Counted from the first letter of the stretch, positions 50,755-60,245 are shown. The stretch: DNA of 64,000 nt from Lapidilactobacillus wuchangensis (GCF_003946645.1 NZ_RHOU01000005.1:1-64000), one strand, 5' to 3'. The notes: generated from the letters alone by a model not told the origin. Made by a program: numbers and translations.

Positions 50755-51004
50755 AGAAGAGGTAATCAAGTTAATGCGCCAAGGTGCTGACGTTGAGTTA
50801 TATCTTACTAATTGTGAAACAGAAACCGAAGCTAAAGAATTTGTAAAGCCGATTGCTGATTTGGTAAACGAAGATGTTCGGCGAATTCACGCAAAGTCTG
50901 ATATTGTCGGTGATTACTTTAAAACTGGCGGAATCATATCAGATGAATCATATGGCTCGGTAAGTGTTATGGCTTTCCTGGTAAATCGAGATGACCGCCT
51001 ATGA
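50735..51004 (+). CDS. Hypothetical phage protein
   Basis: 89 aa from ATG 50735 (AGGAG nine bases ahead). Acidic. Not recognised. Confidence 0.65.
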   Translation: MKLTKIEEEVIKLMRQGADVELYLTNCETETEAKEFVKPIADLVNEDVRRIHAKSDIVGDYFKTGGIISDESYGSVSVMAFLVNRDDRL

Positions 51005-51183
51005 CACAATCCTTAGAACGTTTGAACACGTTGCAAGACGTATACAACTGTCTCTGGAATTTATCTAAAACCAGTGGAATTAAGCGCAACTGCGATAAAT
51101 ATAAAGGTGTTTGCCTATCAATCGCTGAAGTCAGAGGCCTAATTGAAGAAGAAAGGCGGCGGTTGAGTGTTTACTCAGGATAA
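51001..51183 (+). CDS. Hypothetical phage protein
   Basis: 60 aa, ATGA overlap. Cys pair, helical. Not recognised. Confidence 0.55.
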   Translation: MTQSLERLNTLQDVYNCLWNLSKTSGIKRNCDKYKGVCLSIAEVRGLIEEERRRLSVYSG

Positions 51184-51283
51184 TTTTTCAGCAGCAGAAC
51201 GTCTCTGGGAACGTCAAGAAATGGAAATGGCTGAGAACGGTGAGTCAGGGCCTTTCCCGCTTGGTGATTATGATGAAGATTAG
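51167..51283 (+). CDS. 38-aa acidic phage peptide
   Basis: GTG start within the previous gene. FSAAERLWERQEMEMAENGE and an acidic end. Weak evidence. Confidence 0.4.
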   Translation: MFTQDNFSAAERLWERQEMEMAENGESGPFPLGDYDED

Positions 51284-51292
51284 CCAACAAAA

Positions 51293-51322
51293 AAGCTAAC
51301 TACGGTCGCACCCGAAGTTAGC
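51293..51322 (-). terminator. A-tract hairpin before recombination genes
   Basis: GCTAACT...AGTTAGC after a run of A; a minus-strand terminator by layout. Confidence 0.5.
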
Positions 51323-51368
51323 CATGACAAAATTATGCAAGCTCATTGTAACAGATTGAGGTTAAAAA

Positions 51369-52232
51369 ATGAAATTTATTAGAACAACAAATATGAGCCG
51401 CCTTGATTGGCTAAAGCTCAGGACTCAAGGAATTGGCGGTTCAGATGTTTCCGCAATTCTAGGAATGAATAATTGGCGGTCGCCGTATCAAGTATGGGCC
51501 GAGAAAACTGGCCGATTGATTCTCGATGACACGGAAGACAATGAGTTCATTCACTGGGGAAACATCATGGAACCAATCTTGGCCAAAGAATTCGAGGACC
51601 AAACAGGAAAGAAAGTGTTCCGGCCTAACAAAGAATTTATCCACCCTAAATATGATTTTCTCCGTGCCAATATTGACCGAGATATTGCCAAAGAACCGGG
51701 CTTTCTCGAAATTAAAACGGCTATGGAATACAAGTCATCAGAGTGGGATGGAGATGAAGTTCCAGTCCCTTATATCCTACAGGTCCAGCATTACATGAAT
51801 GTTTTAAATCGCCCTTACGTTTACTTTTGCGCCTTGATTGGCGGACACAAAACGGTCATCAAAGAAGTTGAACGTGATCAGGAATTGATTGATACATTTA
51901 CGCCGAAGCTTGTTGATTGGTGGCAAGAATATGTGGTCGCTGATAAAAAACCGCCAGTAGACGGAAGCAACTCCACGACTCAAACACTACGCGAGCTCTT
52001 TAAGACAGACGACGGTGAGACCATCAAATTAACGGAGTCGCTGAATGGCCAGCTCAGAATCAGAAAGCAATTAAAGCAATCTGGGGATGAGTTATCGAGC
52101 CAAGTATCGTTAATCGACAACCAGATTAGAGAAGCAATGGGGACGGCGAGTGAAGCTGAGAACGACAGCTTTAAAATCACTTATCGTGCCAACAAAAAAG
52201 GCACTCGAATTTTAAGAATAAAGGAGAAATAA
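51369..52232 (+). CDS. YqaJ-family viral recombinase/exonuclease
   Basis: 287 aa. PD-(D/E)XK lambda-exonuclease-like fold: GIGGSDVSAILGMNNWRSPY, RANIDRDI, FLEIKTA. Works with RecT. Confidence 0.9.
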   Translation: MKFIRTTNMSRLDWLKLRTQGIGGSDVSAILGMNNWRSPYQVWAEKTGRLILDDTEDNEFIHWGNIMEPILAKEFEDQTGKKVFRPNKEFIHPKYDFLRANIDRDIAKEPGFLEIKTAMEYKSSEWDGDEVPVPYILQVQHYMNVLNRPYVYFCALIGGHKTVIKEVERDQELIDTFTPKLVDWWQEYVVADKKPPVDGSNSTTQTLRELFKTDDGETIKLTESLNGQLRIRKQLKQSGDELSSQVSLIDNQIREAMGTASEAENDSFKITYRANKKGTRILRIKEK

Positions 52233-52234
52233 AA

Positions 52235-53119
52235 ATGGCAGTCAGCAAAGATATTACAAAGGCGATTAAAAATGAGCCACAAAAAGTAGATCCAAACACG
52301 CTAGGCATCAAATCGTTGATGGGTATGCCATCGATGAAATCTAAGTTTGAAAGTGTCCTCAAGGAAAAATCAAACGGCTTTATCACATCAGTTTTAAATT
52401 TGGTCAATAACGATACCTATTTGGCCCAAAGCAATGCGATGTCAATCGTCACATCTGCAATGGTAGCAGCAACTTTAGATTTGCCAATTGATAAAAATTT
52501 GGGATATGCATGGATTGTGCCATTTAAGGATAAGAGTCATGGTTTCCAGCAATATGCCCAATTCCAGATTGGCTACAAAGGCTATATTCAATTAGCCTTA
52601 CGGACCGGCCTTTATAAGCACATCACCGCCACCGTGGTTTATGAGGGTGAAATCAAGAACTGGGATCGCCTCAAGGAGAGCTACGAGCGTGGAGAACGAA
52701 CGAGTGACGAGGTGGTCGGTTATCTAGGCTATTTTGAGACAATCAACGGTTTCCAAAAAACGGTTTATTGGACAAAAGATGAGATGGAAGCTCACCGGGT
52801 CAAGTTTAACAAGGCTAAGAACAAGAACCAGTTGACAGGCGTTTGGGCGTCAAACTACGACGCGATGGCAATCAAAACCGTGCTGAGAAATATGCTAAGC
52901 AAGTGGGGGATTTTATCAATCGAAATGCAAAAAGCTCAAGGCGCTGACGGCCAAGTCATTGATGATGCTAATGATATTGACGACTCAGGAAACATCTTAA
53001 AAGATGTTACTCCAGAAGACGCTGCCACGGAACCAGAAGAATTAGATGAACCAACCGGAACTGCTACACCTGAGCAAATGGATTTCAGCGATGTTGATAA
53101 GCAGCTTGGCACGAAGTAG
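52235..53119 (+). CDS. recT: RecT-family single-strand annealing protein
   Basis: 294 aa. Core: QSNAMSIVTSAMVAATLDLP, FQIGYKGYIQLALRTG. Acidic C-terminus. Two bases after YqaJ. Confidence 0.93.
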   Translation: MAVSKDITKAIKNEPQKVDPNTLGIKSLMGMPSMKSKFESVLKEKSNGFITSVLNLVNNDTYLAQSNAMSIVTSAMVAATLDLPIDKNLGYAWIVPFKDKSHGFQQYAQFQIGYKGYIQLALRTGLYKHITATVVYEGEIKNWDRLKESYERGERTSDEVVGYLGYFETINGFQKTVYWTKDEMEAHRVKFNKAKNKNQLTGVWASNYDAMAIKTVLRNMLSKWGILSIEMQKAQGADGQVIDDANDIDDSGNILKDVTPEDAATEPEELDEPTGTATPEQMDFSDVDKQLGTK

Positions 53120-53127
53120 GCGATCAC

Positions 53128-53241
53128 ATGGATGATGAATTATACGTATGGTGCGAAATCTGCGGTAAGCACGATGCCATGTATATCGGCGAAGGCGACT
53201 TTTTATGTGATAGCACCGGTCAAGTTTATAACGCTTGGTAA
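53128..53241 (+). CDS. 37-aa Cys-rich peptide
   Basis: YVWCEICGKHDAMYIGEGDF with a CxxC; perhaps zinc binding. Starts 8 bases after recT. Confidence 0.5.
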   Translation: MDDELYVWCEICGKHDAMYIGEGDFLCDSTGQVYNAW

Positions 53242-53253
53242 GGAGTGATCTGA

Positions 53254-54075
53254 TTGGCCAACCAAGACGGATTTATCAAATCCTATCGGAAGAATGTTGG
53301 TTCGCTTGCTTGGTCGAGTGGAGATTTATTTAAACTTTGGCATCTATGTTTATACAAGGCTAACTTTAAAAATCGAGTCATTACTTTTAACGGTCAGCAG
53401 ATACCGTTGAACAGGGGTCAATTCGTCACAGGGCGCAATGCACTGCGGGATGAGATGAACGTCGGAGTTAAACCTGAACAGCAAGTGAACAGCAGTTTTG
53501 TATGGAGAGGGCTAAAGAAATTTGAAAAAGCCGAAATGTTGCACATCAACTCAACTCACCAATACAGCGTCGTGACGGTCTTAAACTGGGATACCTATCA
53601 GCAAAGTGAACAGCTACCGAACAGCTATCGGACAGCTACCGAACAGCAAACCGACACAGACAAGAACGTAAAGAATGATAAGAATGAAAAGAATATAACA
53701 ACAACATCATTAAGCGAGAAAAATTTGAAATCAGTTTTCGATTTTTGGGAACAAAGTGGCTTTGGATTATTATCGCCAACCACGATGCAAAACTTTGAAT
53801 ATTGGGTTGATGACTTTACGAAATTGGGAGCCACTGAATCAGACTCTTTCCAGTTGCTCAAAAAAGCAATCCAGGTATCTGATCAGAATGGCGTTAAAAA
53901 GTACGCCTATGTAAATTCAATACTCAAGAATTGGCGAGAAAAAGGATTCAAGCAAGTAGCTGATGTGGATGCAGCGGAGGCTCAAAGAAATTCTCAAAAA
54001 TCGAAGAATACTCGTCAGCCGACTGAGGCGGTTGGCAAGTATTTACAAGGTGATGATGATGACCTGCCATTTTAA
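53254..54075 (+). CDS. DnaD-like replication initiator
   Basis: 273 aa, TTG start after AAGGAGTGATCTGA. Winged-helix N-terminus (residues 1-115) and DnaD-type C-terminus (YAYVNSILKNWREKGFK). Origin iterons at 53608-53651 lie in its linker. Loads the host replisome with the following gene. Confidence 0.87.
   Translation: MANQDGFIKSYRKNVGSLAWSSGDLFKLWHLCLYKANFKNRVITFNGQQIPLNRGQFVTGRNALRDEMNVGVKPEQQVNSSFVWRGLKKFEKAEMLHINSTHQYSVVTVLNWDTYQQSEQLPNSYRTATEQQTDTDKNVKNDKNEKNITTTSLSEKNLKSVFDFWEQSGFGLLSPTTMQNFEYWVDDFTKLGATESDSFQLLKKAIQVSDQNGVKKYAYVNSILKNWREKGFKQVADVDAAEAQRNSQKSKNTRQPTEAVGKYLQGDDDDLPF
53608..53651 (+). repeat. Four 11-bp iterons: candidate origin
   Basis: GAACAGCTACC, GAACAGCTATC, GGACAGCTACC, GAACAGCAAAC at 53608, 53619, 53630, 53641, exactly 11 bp apart. 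Confidence 0.7.
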
Positions 54076-54089
54076 GAGGTGGTGAATGA

Positions 54090-55010
54090 ATGGATAGCGT
54101 TGAAGAGGCTCAAAAAGAGCTTGAATACAATCGAAAGATTAATGACGGAAAAACCAAAATTAAAAGTGATGTCGGTCGTGCAATGGAAGCAGCCATGAGA
54201 AGGCTGTTTGAACACTACGGCGCGAAATGTCCTGAATGTGGTGCGTTAATGTGGCGGCCAAAGCAAAGACATCCTGATGGCAGTCCAAGGCCTGGTGCTT
54301 GCGGAGTATGTGGCTATATGGAGCCGATTAACGGCAAGAGTGAAACAAAAGAGCAACGTGAGAAACGATTGAAGTTTCAGGCCGAGAAAAAGAGCACCAA
54401 AATTACGGCAATTGCCTATTATGGAGCTTACTCTTGCTTTGCTACAGAATTACCACAAACTGCCCGATTTACAAATTTTATTGTTAAAACCGATCAACAG
54501 CGGCGAGCTTTTAATCAGGCGCAAGCTGTCGCCAATAAGTTGATTCACGGCGAATTAATTCACAGTTTTATCGTCGGGACTACTGGAGCTGGTAAAACTC
54601 ACTTGGCCAGTGCAATTGCTTGGCAAACCTTAATGGCAAAGCAGTACCGCTACAAGATGATATTCATTGACTGGCCAGGATGGATTGGCAAGGTAAAAAA
54701 GGCAATGAACGACCCGAAAACGCAAGTAGAAGTCGATAAGACACTCAGTGAAATCAGCCTTGCTGACCTAGTGATTATTGATGATATCGGCGCCGAAAGA
54801 AAGACCGATTACACCGTGGAACAAATCGAAAAGATTAGTCGTAAACGGGAAGATAAAAGATTGCTTTTAACGACAAATCTTGCTGCCAAAGAACTGAAAG
54901 AAAAATATGGCCAGAGAATTTGGTCGAGATTTAGAGTTTTTCTTGGTGATAACACTATTCTGATGAACGATATTCCTGATTATCGAGTACACCAGACGAA
55001 AATTATGTAG
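54090..55010 (+). CDS. DnaC/DnaI-like helicase loader
   Basis: 306 aa. N-terminal zinc motif (CPECGALMW and CGVCGY), AAA+ domain: GTTGAGKTHLASAI (near 164), LVIIDDIGAE. Loads host helicase. Confidence 0.88.
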   Translation: MDSVEEAQKELEYNRKINDGKTKIKSDVGRAMEAAMRRLFEHYGAKCPECGALMWRPKQRHPDGSPRPGACGVCGYMEPINGKSETKEQREKRLKFQAEKKSTKITAIAYYGAYSCFATELPQTARFTNFIVKTDQQRRAFNQAQAVANKLIHGELIHSFIVGTTGAGKTHLASAIAWQTLMAKQYRYKMIFIDWPGWIGKVKKAMNDPKTQVEVDKTLSEISLADLVIIDDIGAERKTDYTVEQIEKISRKREDKRLLLTTNLAAKELKEKYGQRIWSRFRVFLGDNTILMNDIPDYRVHQTKIM

Positions 55011-55026
55011 ATTTGGGGTTGAGCAG

Positions 55027-55500
55027 ATGATGAAAAATAGTTCGCCGACGGCCTTAAATAAACGAGGAATCAAGGTCAGCTTTGACGGATACAAGTTTGA
55101 TTCCCAAAAGGAATACTTGTTTTACTCGAAGTTCGTTAAAGATTCAGGTTATAAATTCGACGTTCATCCAGCCTATGAGTTGGTCGCGACGACACCGATT
55201 GAGCAGGCTAAAATTGGCTCAGCAAGATATACGCCTGATTTCGTGATCTATGATAATGAGGGCAAAATTAAGCACGTTTACGATGTCAAAAACAGTTTGA
55301 CTGTTTATGGTATCGATGCATCTGCTAAGCTCAGATTCCGATTGTTTGCTGCTAAGTACGGTATTCCCGTTGAGGCAGTTGTGGTCAGGGCTAATGATTT
55401 TAAGACAATTGCACAATGTGTGACTAAACCGCTCAACGAGAAACAACCATTAATCAAAAAAGATTTTAACTATAACTGGCTTGAGGCCACTAATTATTAG
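55027..55500 (+). CDS. DUF1064-family protein
   Basis: 157 aa. Nuclease-like fold: FDSQKEYLFYSKF, YTPDFVIYDNEG, VYDVKN. Likely a RusA-like/VSR-type endonuclease role. Confidence 0.8.
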   Translation: MMKNSSPTALNKRGIKVSFDGYKFDSQKEYLFYSKFVKDSGYKFDVHPAYELVATTPIEQAKIGSARYTPDFVIYDNEGKIKHVYDVKNSLTVYGIDASAKLRFRLFAAKYGIPVEAVVVRANDFKTIAQCVTKPLNEKQPLIKKDFNYNWLEATNY

Positions 55501-55513
55501 GAGGGAATAAATT

Positions 55514-56074
55514 ATGTCATTAAACTTTTATTCAGATATCGACGCACTATCAATCGACGGCAAGGACAATCTTGCTATCAAGCTCAAGACACCAAGTGTT
55601 CGGTTGCAAGACAAACTGGACGAGTTAAACGCCTTAAAATCAGGCGGTTCAGTAAATATCTTAATTGAATCAGCAGTTGTCACATTCGAAGAAGAAACAC
55701 TCGCTGGCTCAGATGATAAACGGTTTGAATATTACCAAAATGACGATGGCTTATGGGTACGCAAAGAGAATGCCCAGACCGACTTAGAACTTGAAGGCGT
55801 CGACCAATATGATACTCACAAAGTTGAAATAACGGCTGATGTTATTGATCAATTTATCCTATCTCAGAAGGTCGAATATCTTGAAGACAAGAAGTTTAAT
55901 CCTAAAGAAATTCTTGCCAAAATCTCAGAAGGCGAAGAGATTGATGAAATCTCTCAAAGTATGAAACTTGCAACCATTGACTTAGTTAAGAAACTCAATA
56001 AGGCCCGCAACTACTTTGCACCATTTGCCGCTCAATGGATGAGCGACAAGGAAAGCAAAGAGGATAACGGCTAA
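55514..56074 (+). CDS. Hypothetical phage protein
   Basis: 186 aa, acidic. RBS TAGGAGGG. Not recognised. Confidence 0.65.
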   Translation: MSLNFYSDIDALSIDGKDNLAIKLKTPSVRLQDKLDELNALKSGGSVNILIESAVVTFEEETLAGSDDKRFEYYQNDDGLWVRKENAQTDLELEGVDQYDTHKVEITADVIDQFILSQKVEYLEDKKFNPKEILAKISEGEEIDEISQSMKLATIDLVKKLNKARNYFAPFAAQWMSDKESKEDNG

Positions 56075-56238
56075 TGACATGGAAAGCGGTAGTTTTAATT
56101 ATCTTTGGATTCTGTATGTTGGTTGCAGTTATTGCAGCTATTGCTGGAGTGATCATGGCTCATAAAGTGTCGAAGCGAATCAATGATGAAGTTGACGAGT
56201 TTGACTGGTCAGATCGGCACAACCGACTAGAAAAATAG
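56074..56238 (+). CDS. 54-aa membrane protein
   Basis: TAATG start. VVLIIFGFCMLVAVIAAIAG helix then acidic tail. Not recognised. Confidence 0.6.
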   Translation: MTWKAVVLIIFGFCMLVAVIAAIAGVIMAHKVSKRINDEVDEFDWSDRHNRLEK

Positions 56239-56242
56239 GCAA

Positions 56243-56272
56243 CAAAAAAGCCCACCTCGCAAGGCAGGCATT
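56243..56272 (-). terminator. A-tract hairpin before late regulator
   Basis: GCC.ACCT/AAGG.GGC after AAAAAA; minus-strand orientation. Confidence 0.45.
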
Positions 56273-56313
56273 GGTTTAATCGCGTTAAATCAATTATAAC
56301 ACGGGGTGGCGTA

Positions 56314-56754
56314 ATGAAGTATAGCGTTAAAAGGTTTAGTTGGTTGGAAAGTTACCTCGAAAATGAGGAAGAGATCGCCAGTCTGCAGATCAGTTTGAAT
56401 CGTAGTCGAATTGAGTTAACTCGTTGGGTTGAGGGTGACTTGGCCAAAGTACGACTTGAAAAAGGATCCCGGGCTTCAAGACTCGAAGAGATTATCAGTG
56501 AGAACGAACGACTGCTGAGGGAAGACATATCGCTCCGTGAGCAAACACTCGATCTGATCAATCACTTTGATGGTATTGAGAATGAGATTCTCAAACGCAA
56601 ATACGTTAAGGGTATGTCATTGATTGAAATTGCTGACTGTGATGATATCGGATATTCTTATTCGACGGTCAAGAAGATTCACGCCGAACTCAAGCGAACA
56701 CTGAGATTCTTGGACAAATGGGACCTGCCGGAAAAAAGTTCCAAAAAAGAGTAA
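56314..56754 (+). CDS. ArpU/sigma-like late regulator
   Basis: 146 aa. Coiled N-terminus, C-terminal HTH GMSLIEIADCDDIGYSYSTV. Just before the packaging genes. Confidence 0.78.
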   Translation: MKYSVKRFSWLESYLENEEEIASLQISLNRSRIELTRWVEGDLAKVRLEKGSRASRLEEIISENERLLREDISLREQTLDLINHFDGIENEILKRKYVKGMSLIEIADCDDIGYSYSTVKKIHAELKRTLRFLDKWDLPEKSSKKE

Positions 56755-56814
56755 CCAAAAAGGTGCCGACAGATTGAAATAGGCGTGTTATGGTTATAGC
56801 ATGATAAATTTAAG

Positions 56815-56852
56815 TGAGAGCAACTGTTTCCGATTTGGAAATGGTTGCTCTT
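56815..56852 (+). terminator. Hairpin ahead of HNH
   Basis: AGAGCAACTGTTTCC / GGAAATGGTTGCTCT + TTCTT. Confidence 0.6.
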
Positions 56853-56870
56853 CTTATGTTGTTAAGGGAG

Positions 56871-57215
56871 GTGATAGCCATTGCAGAACTAAGAGCTGAC
56901 AGACAAGGACCACACCGTGTTGCTTTCAATAAGAACAAGAAGATTATACTCAAGACTCAATCAGTCTGTGGCATCTGTGGTAGGCCAGTTGATAAGACGT
57001 TGAAGGCGCCTGACCCAATGAGTCCAGTCATTGATCACATCATACCGATTAATAAGGGCGGACATCCAAGTGACATTAACAATCTGCAGCTGGCTCACTG
57101 GAGTTGCAACCGACAGAAGTCTGACAAGTTGTTCAACGTCGTCAAGGAAGAGCCGAAAGTTCTTGGCAATCGAAACCTTCCACAAAGCTGTGATTGGTCG
57201 TCTTACAAGGGATAA
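56871..57215 (+). CDS. HNH endonuclease of prophage 2
   Basis: About 114 aa. CGICGRPVD, HIIPINKGGHPSDINNLQ and WSCNRQK form the HNH/zinc core. GGGAGGTGAT overlaps GTG 56871 and points at ATT 56880. Confidence 0.82.
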   Translation: MIAIAELRADRQGPHRVAFNKNKKIILKTQSVCGICGRPVDKTLKAPDPMSPVIDHIIPINKGGHPSDINNLQLAHWSCNRQKSDKLFNVVKEEPKVLGNRNLPQSCDWSSYKG

Positions 57216-57361
57216 AGAATAGTTAATATTATTTATCCAATTGTTTTTAGAACGTTTCTGACGATAGATTAGAGGGGGGATACCTCCACCTCCTCAGCGA
57301 CACGCGACCTTCACGCTGTCACTGTACATATTTTCTCTTGAGTGAGAAAGGAGTTGGTAAA
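57216..57361. other. Candidate cos region of prophage 2
   Basis: Gene-free, with GAGGGGGGATACCTCC and a GC-rich segment CGACACGCGACC. Position between HNH and portal suggests cos. Confidence 0.3.
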
Positions 57362-58636
57362 TTGAGTTATCGAGGTATGAATTATTTAAGAAATAAGCTT
57401 AATAGCAGGCGTTCGCGTGTTAATATGCGCTATCGCCAATATGCAATGAAATATCAGGATGCGGAGGTTGGTGTCACGATTCCGACACAACTTCGCGGTC
57501 GCTATCGCTCAGTTTTAGGTTGGTGTGCGAAGGGCGTCGATTCACTTGCTGATCGTTTGGTTTTTCGAGAGTTTGATCATGATGATTTCGAAGTAAACGA
57601 AATTTTTCAGCAAAATAATCCGGATGTTTTCTTTGACAGTGCGGTATTATCCGCTTTGATTGCCTCATGCGCCTTTATTTATCTGTCAAAAGATGAAAAT
57701 AACCAGGTTCGGCTGCAGGTTATCGAAGCTAGTAATGCGACTGGCATTATTGATCCAATTACTGGACTGCTGACCGAGGGTTACGCCGTTTTGAGTCGTG
57801 ACGATTATGGCAATCCTACTTTGGAAGCTTATTTTATTCCTGGCATTACATGGTTTTATCCAAAAGATGCGAGTCCGTTCTCAGTTACAAATAATGTTAG
57901 CTCGCCACTGCTTGTTCCAATTATCCATCGACCTGACGCCGTTCGCCCCTTTGGCCGTTCGCGCATTACGCGTTCGGGGATGTATTATCAACGATATGCG
58001 AAGCGAACACTTGAACGTGCTGATATCACGGCCGAGTTTTATAGTTTTCCGCAAAAATATGTTACTGGTATTAGCAATGAAGCAGAGCCACTTGATGGTT
58101 GGAAGGCGACTGTTTCTAGTATGCTTCAATTTACTAAAGACGGTGATGGCGATAGACCGACGCTGGGACAGTTCACGACGCCGGCGATGACGCCGTTTAC
58201 CGAACAATTGAAAACTGCAGCAGCTGGTTTTGCTGGTGAAACTGGATTGACAATGGACGACTTAGGATTTGTGTCAGAAAATCCGTCAAGTGTTGAGGCA
58301 ATTAAGGCAAGTCATGAGAACTTGCGATTGGCCGGCCGTAAAGCGCAGCGCTCATTTGGTTCCGGATTACTTAACGTAGCGTACTTGGCAGCTTGTTTGC
58401 GAGATGATTATCCATATTTGCGGAATCAGTTCGCATTAACTTTACCAACTTGGGAGCCATTATTTGAAGCTGATGCTAGTATGCTGAGTCTAATCGGCGA
58501 TGGTGTTGTTAAGCTAAACCAAGCAATTCCAGGATTCATTGATAAGAACGTAATTCGAGATTTAACCGGCGTGAATGGTTCAGCAGCTGCTGGACAGCCA
58601 GCAGCTAATTTAGGAGCTGATGCGAATGGACAATGA
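57362..58636 (+). CDS. Portal protein, SPP1 gp6-like
   Basis: About 424 aa, TTG 57362 after AAAGGAG. Blocks: YRSVLGWCAKGVDSLADRLV, RPFGRSRITRSGMYYQRY. Ends Ala-rich. Confidence 0.85.
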   Translation: MSYRGMNYLRNKLNSRRSRVNMRYRQYAMKYQDAEVGVTIPTQLRGRYRSVLGWCAKGVDSLADRLVFREFDHDDFEVNEIFQQNNPDVFFDSAVLSALIASCAFIYLSKDENNQVRLQVIEASNATGIIDPITGLLTEGYAVLSRDDYGNPTLEAYFIPGITWFYPKDASPFSVTNNVSSPLLVPIIHRPDAVRPFGRSRITRSGMYYQRYAKRTLERADITAEFYSFPQKYVTGISNEAEPLDGWKATVSSMLQFTKDGDGDRPTLGQFTTPAMTPFTEQLKTAAAGFAGETGLTMDDLGFVSENPSSVEAIKASHENLRLAGRKAQRSFGSGLLNVAYLAACLRDDYPYLRNQFALTLPTWEPLFEADASMLSLIGDGVVKLNQAIPGFIDKNVIRDLTGVNGSAAAGQPAANLGADANGQ

Positions 58637-59843
58637 TATTGTTCCTGGGCTATTAGCAGATATTCAGAAGCAATTTTACCTCGAGACAACTCAGTCAAAA
58701 AAGTTGAAGGCTGCATTATTAAAACTAGAAAAAAATAAGGCTACTTATCAGGATGTCAATGAATTTGCTATTGAGGTTGGAGAAACTTTATCAAAAGTTC
58801 TAAGCGACAATATTTATAGTGAGATCCTACCTGATCAAAAAATGTATTATAATATCGCTCAAAGAATTTTAGAGCCAACCTTGAAGAATAATTATGATCT
58901 GATTTCTGGCTATGCTGCAGACGTACAAAAAAGTCTGAATCAAGCAGCAAATCTCAATTTAAAAGCCCAGGTGCCAGAATATAATCAAGATCGTACGAAT
59001 GGCATTATCAACAGAGTTTCATCAGAAGAAAATTTTGACGATATTAAATGGATTCTTGATGATCCTATTGTCAATTTCTCTCAGAGTGTGGTTGATGATT
59101 CGATTAGGGAGAATAGTGAATTTCAGGCGAAAGCAGGGTTAAGACCAAAATTAATTCGTAGGGTATCAGGACATGGTTGCGCATGGTGTCGTAATTTATC
59201 GGGATCATATGATTATGGAGATGCCCCTGAAGATATTTATCGACGCCATGATAATTGCAGGTGCACAGTTGATTTTCAACCTAGTAGTGGCCGCCGACAA
59301 AATGTTTGGTCGAAGAAGTGGTATAAATCACAAAATGATGCTAAAATCGAAGTAAGAAAGAATATTGGCGTCTTAGTTGAAAGCGGCGCTAAAAATTATG
59401 CGCGGGACGAGAGTACAGATTTTCTTTTTTCAAAAGAACATGTTCGAAGGCAAAAGTATGCCTTTACTCAATACGACGAAATTAAAAATAGTGATCAGAA
59501 TTTAGAAAAGAGAAAAATCTATTCAAACATTAGGAAGTATAAGTCCATGAGTGATTTCTCTAAGCGTGATGTGGATATTGCGTTTGATCATGTTTTTAAT
59601 GACATTCATGATTTAGAAAATGGTAAGGGGCTTTTTACTCCGGACCCTGATATGGCATATTCTTGGACCCGCTTAATAAATGATGAGTCAATACGAGAGC
59701 ACGATTTAATTCTGTTAAGACATGAGCGCTGTGAGAGAGATTACATGAAAAAAGGCATGGACTATCATAAGGCGCATGTTGAAACGGATAGTAAGTTTGA
59801 TTATGCTGGAGCATTGAAAAAATATAAAGAAGGGAGAAAATGA
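58626..59843 (+). CDS. MuF-type minor head protein with toxin-like C-terminus
   Basis: 405 aa. Residues 1-225 are the MuF head-morphogenesis part, ending in the Cys/His set CAWC and RRHDNCRCTVDF. Residues 265-405 are different: a domain with LLRHERCERDYMKKGMDYHKAH near the end, a HE..E / AH pattern seen in polymorphic toxins. ATG 58626 (TAGGAG 8 bases ahead). Confidence 0.78.
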   Translation: MDNDIVPGLLADIQKQFYLETTQSKKLKAALLKLEKNKATYQDVNEFAIEVGETLSKVLSDNIYSEILPDQKMYYNIAQRILEPTLKNNYDLISGYAADVQKSLNQAANLNLKAQVPEYNQDRTNGIINRVSSEENFDDIKWILDDPIVNFSQSVVDDSIRENSEFQAKAGLRPKLIRRVSGHGCAWCRNLSGSYDYGDAPEDIYRRHDNCRCTVDFQPSSGRRQNVWSKKWYKSQNDAKIEVRKNIGVLVESGAKNYARDESTDFLFSKEHVRRQKYAFTQYDEIKNSDQNLEKRKIYSNIRKYKSMSDFSKRDVDIAFDHVFNDIHDLENGKGLFTPDPDMAYSWTRLINDESIREHDLILLRHERCERDYMKKGMDYHKAHVETDSKFDYAGALKKYKEGRK

Positions 59844-60070
59844 TGCTTACCTATAAATTGATTGATATTGTTGACGGCTTTTATCATTATGAGATTTATC
59901 CTGAAGGTAAAGTTGCCGACAAGGGAACGCTTATTTTTAATCCCCTCACTAAAGTTGTAAAAACACTAATTGAACCTAATAGCCCATTTGATTGTTTGGG
60001 TCATTTTGCACAAGATTTTGTTGGCAAAAATGGTGAGTTTAAGGAATCAGGAATGGTAGCGTGGTATTGA
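59840..60070 (+). CDS. Putative immunity protein for the MuF toxin
   Basis: 76 aa, overlapping the MuF gene end. Small, acidic, beta-rich (FYHYEIYPEGKVADKG). Identity rests on position only. Confidence 0.5.
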   Translation: MMLTYKLIDIVDGFYHYEIYPEGKVADKGTLIFNPLTKVVKTLIEPNSPFDCLGHFAQDFVGKNGEFKESGMVAWY

Positions 60071-60092
60071 ATATCTATTAAGTAATTCAACA

Positions 60093-60194
60093 ATGGAACG
60101 TGTTAAAGACACGTTGAAAGATATTAAGGAAATGATTCTTGAATGTAGCACTCGACAAAATATTGAGTGCTATTTTTGTACCATAAATTTTTGA
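60093..60194 (+). CDS. 33-aa ORF, doubtful
   Basis: RVKDTLKDIKEMILECSTRQ; runs through a terminator hairpin and lacks a ribosome site. Confidence 0.15.
   Translation: MERVKDTLKDIKEMILECSTRQNIECYFCTINF
60146..60177 (+). terminator. Terminator after the toxin/immunity pair
   Basis: TAGCACTC / GAGTGCTA + T5. Confidence 0.75.
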
Positions 60195-60245
60195 CCCAAG
60201 CATGTCATTAAACTGCGGTGGAAACATGATTGAAGGGGGATTTGT

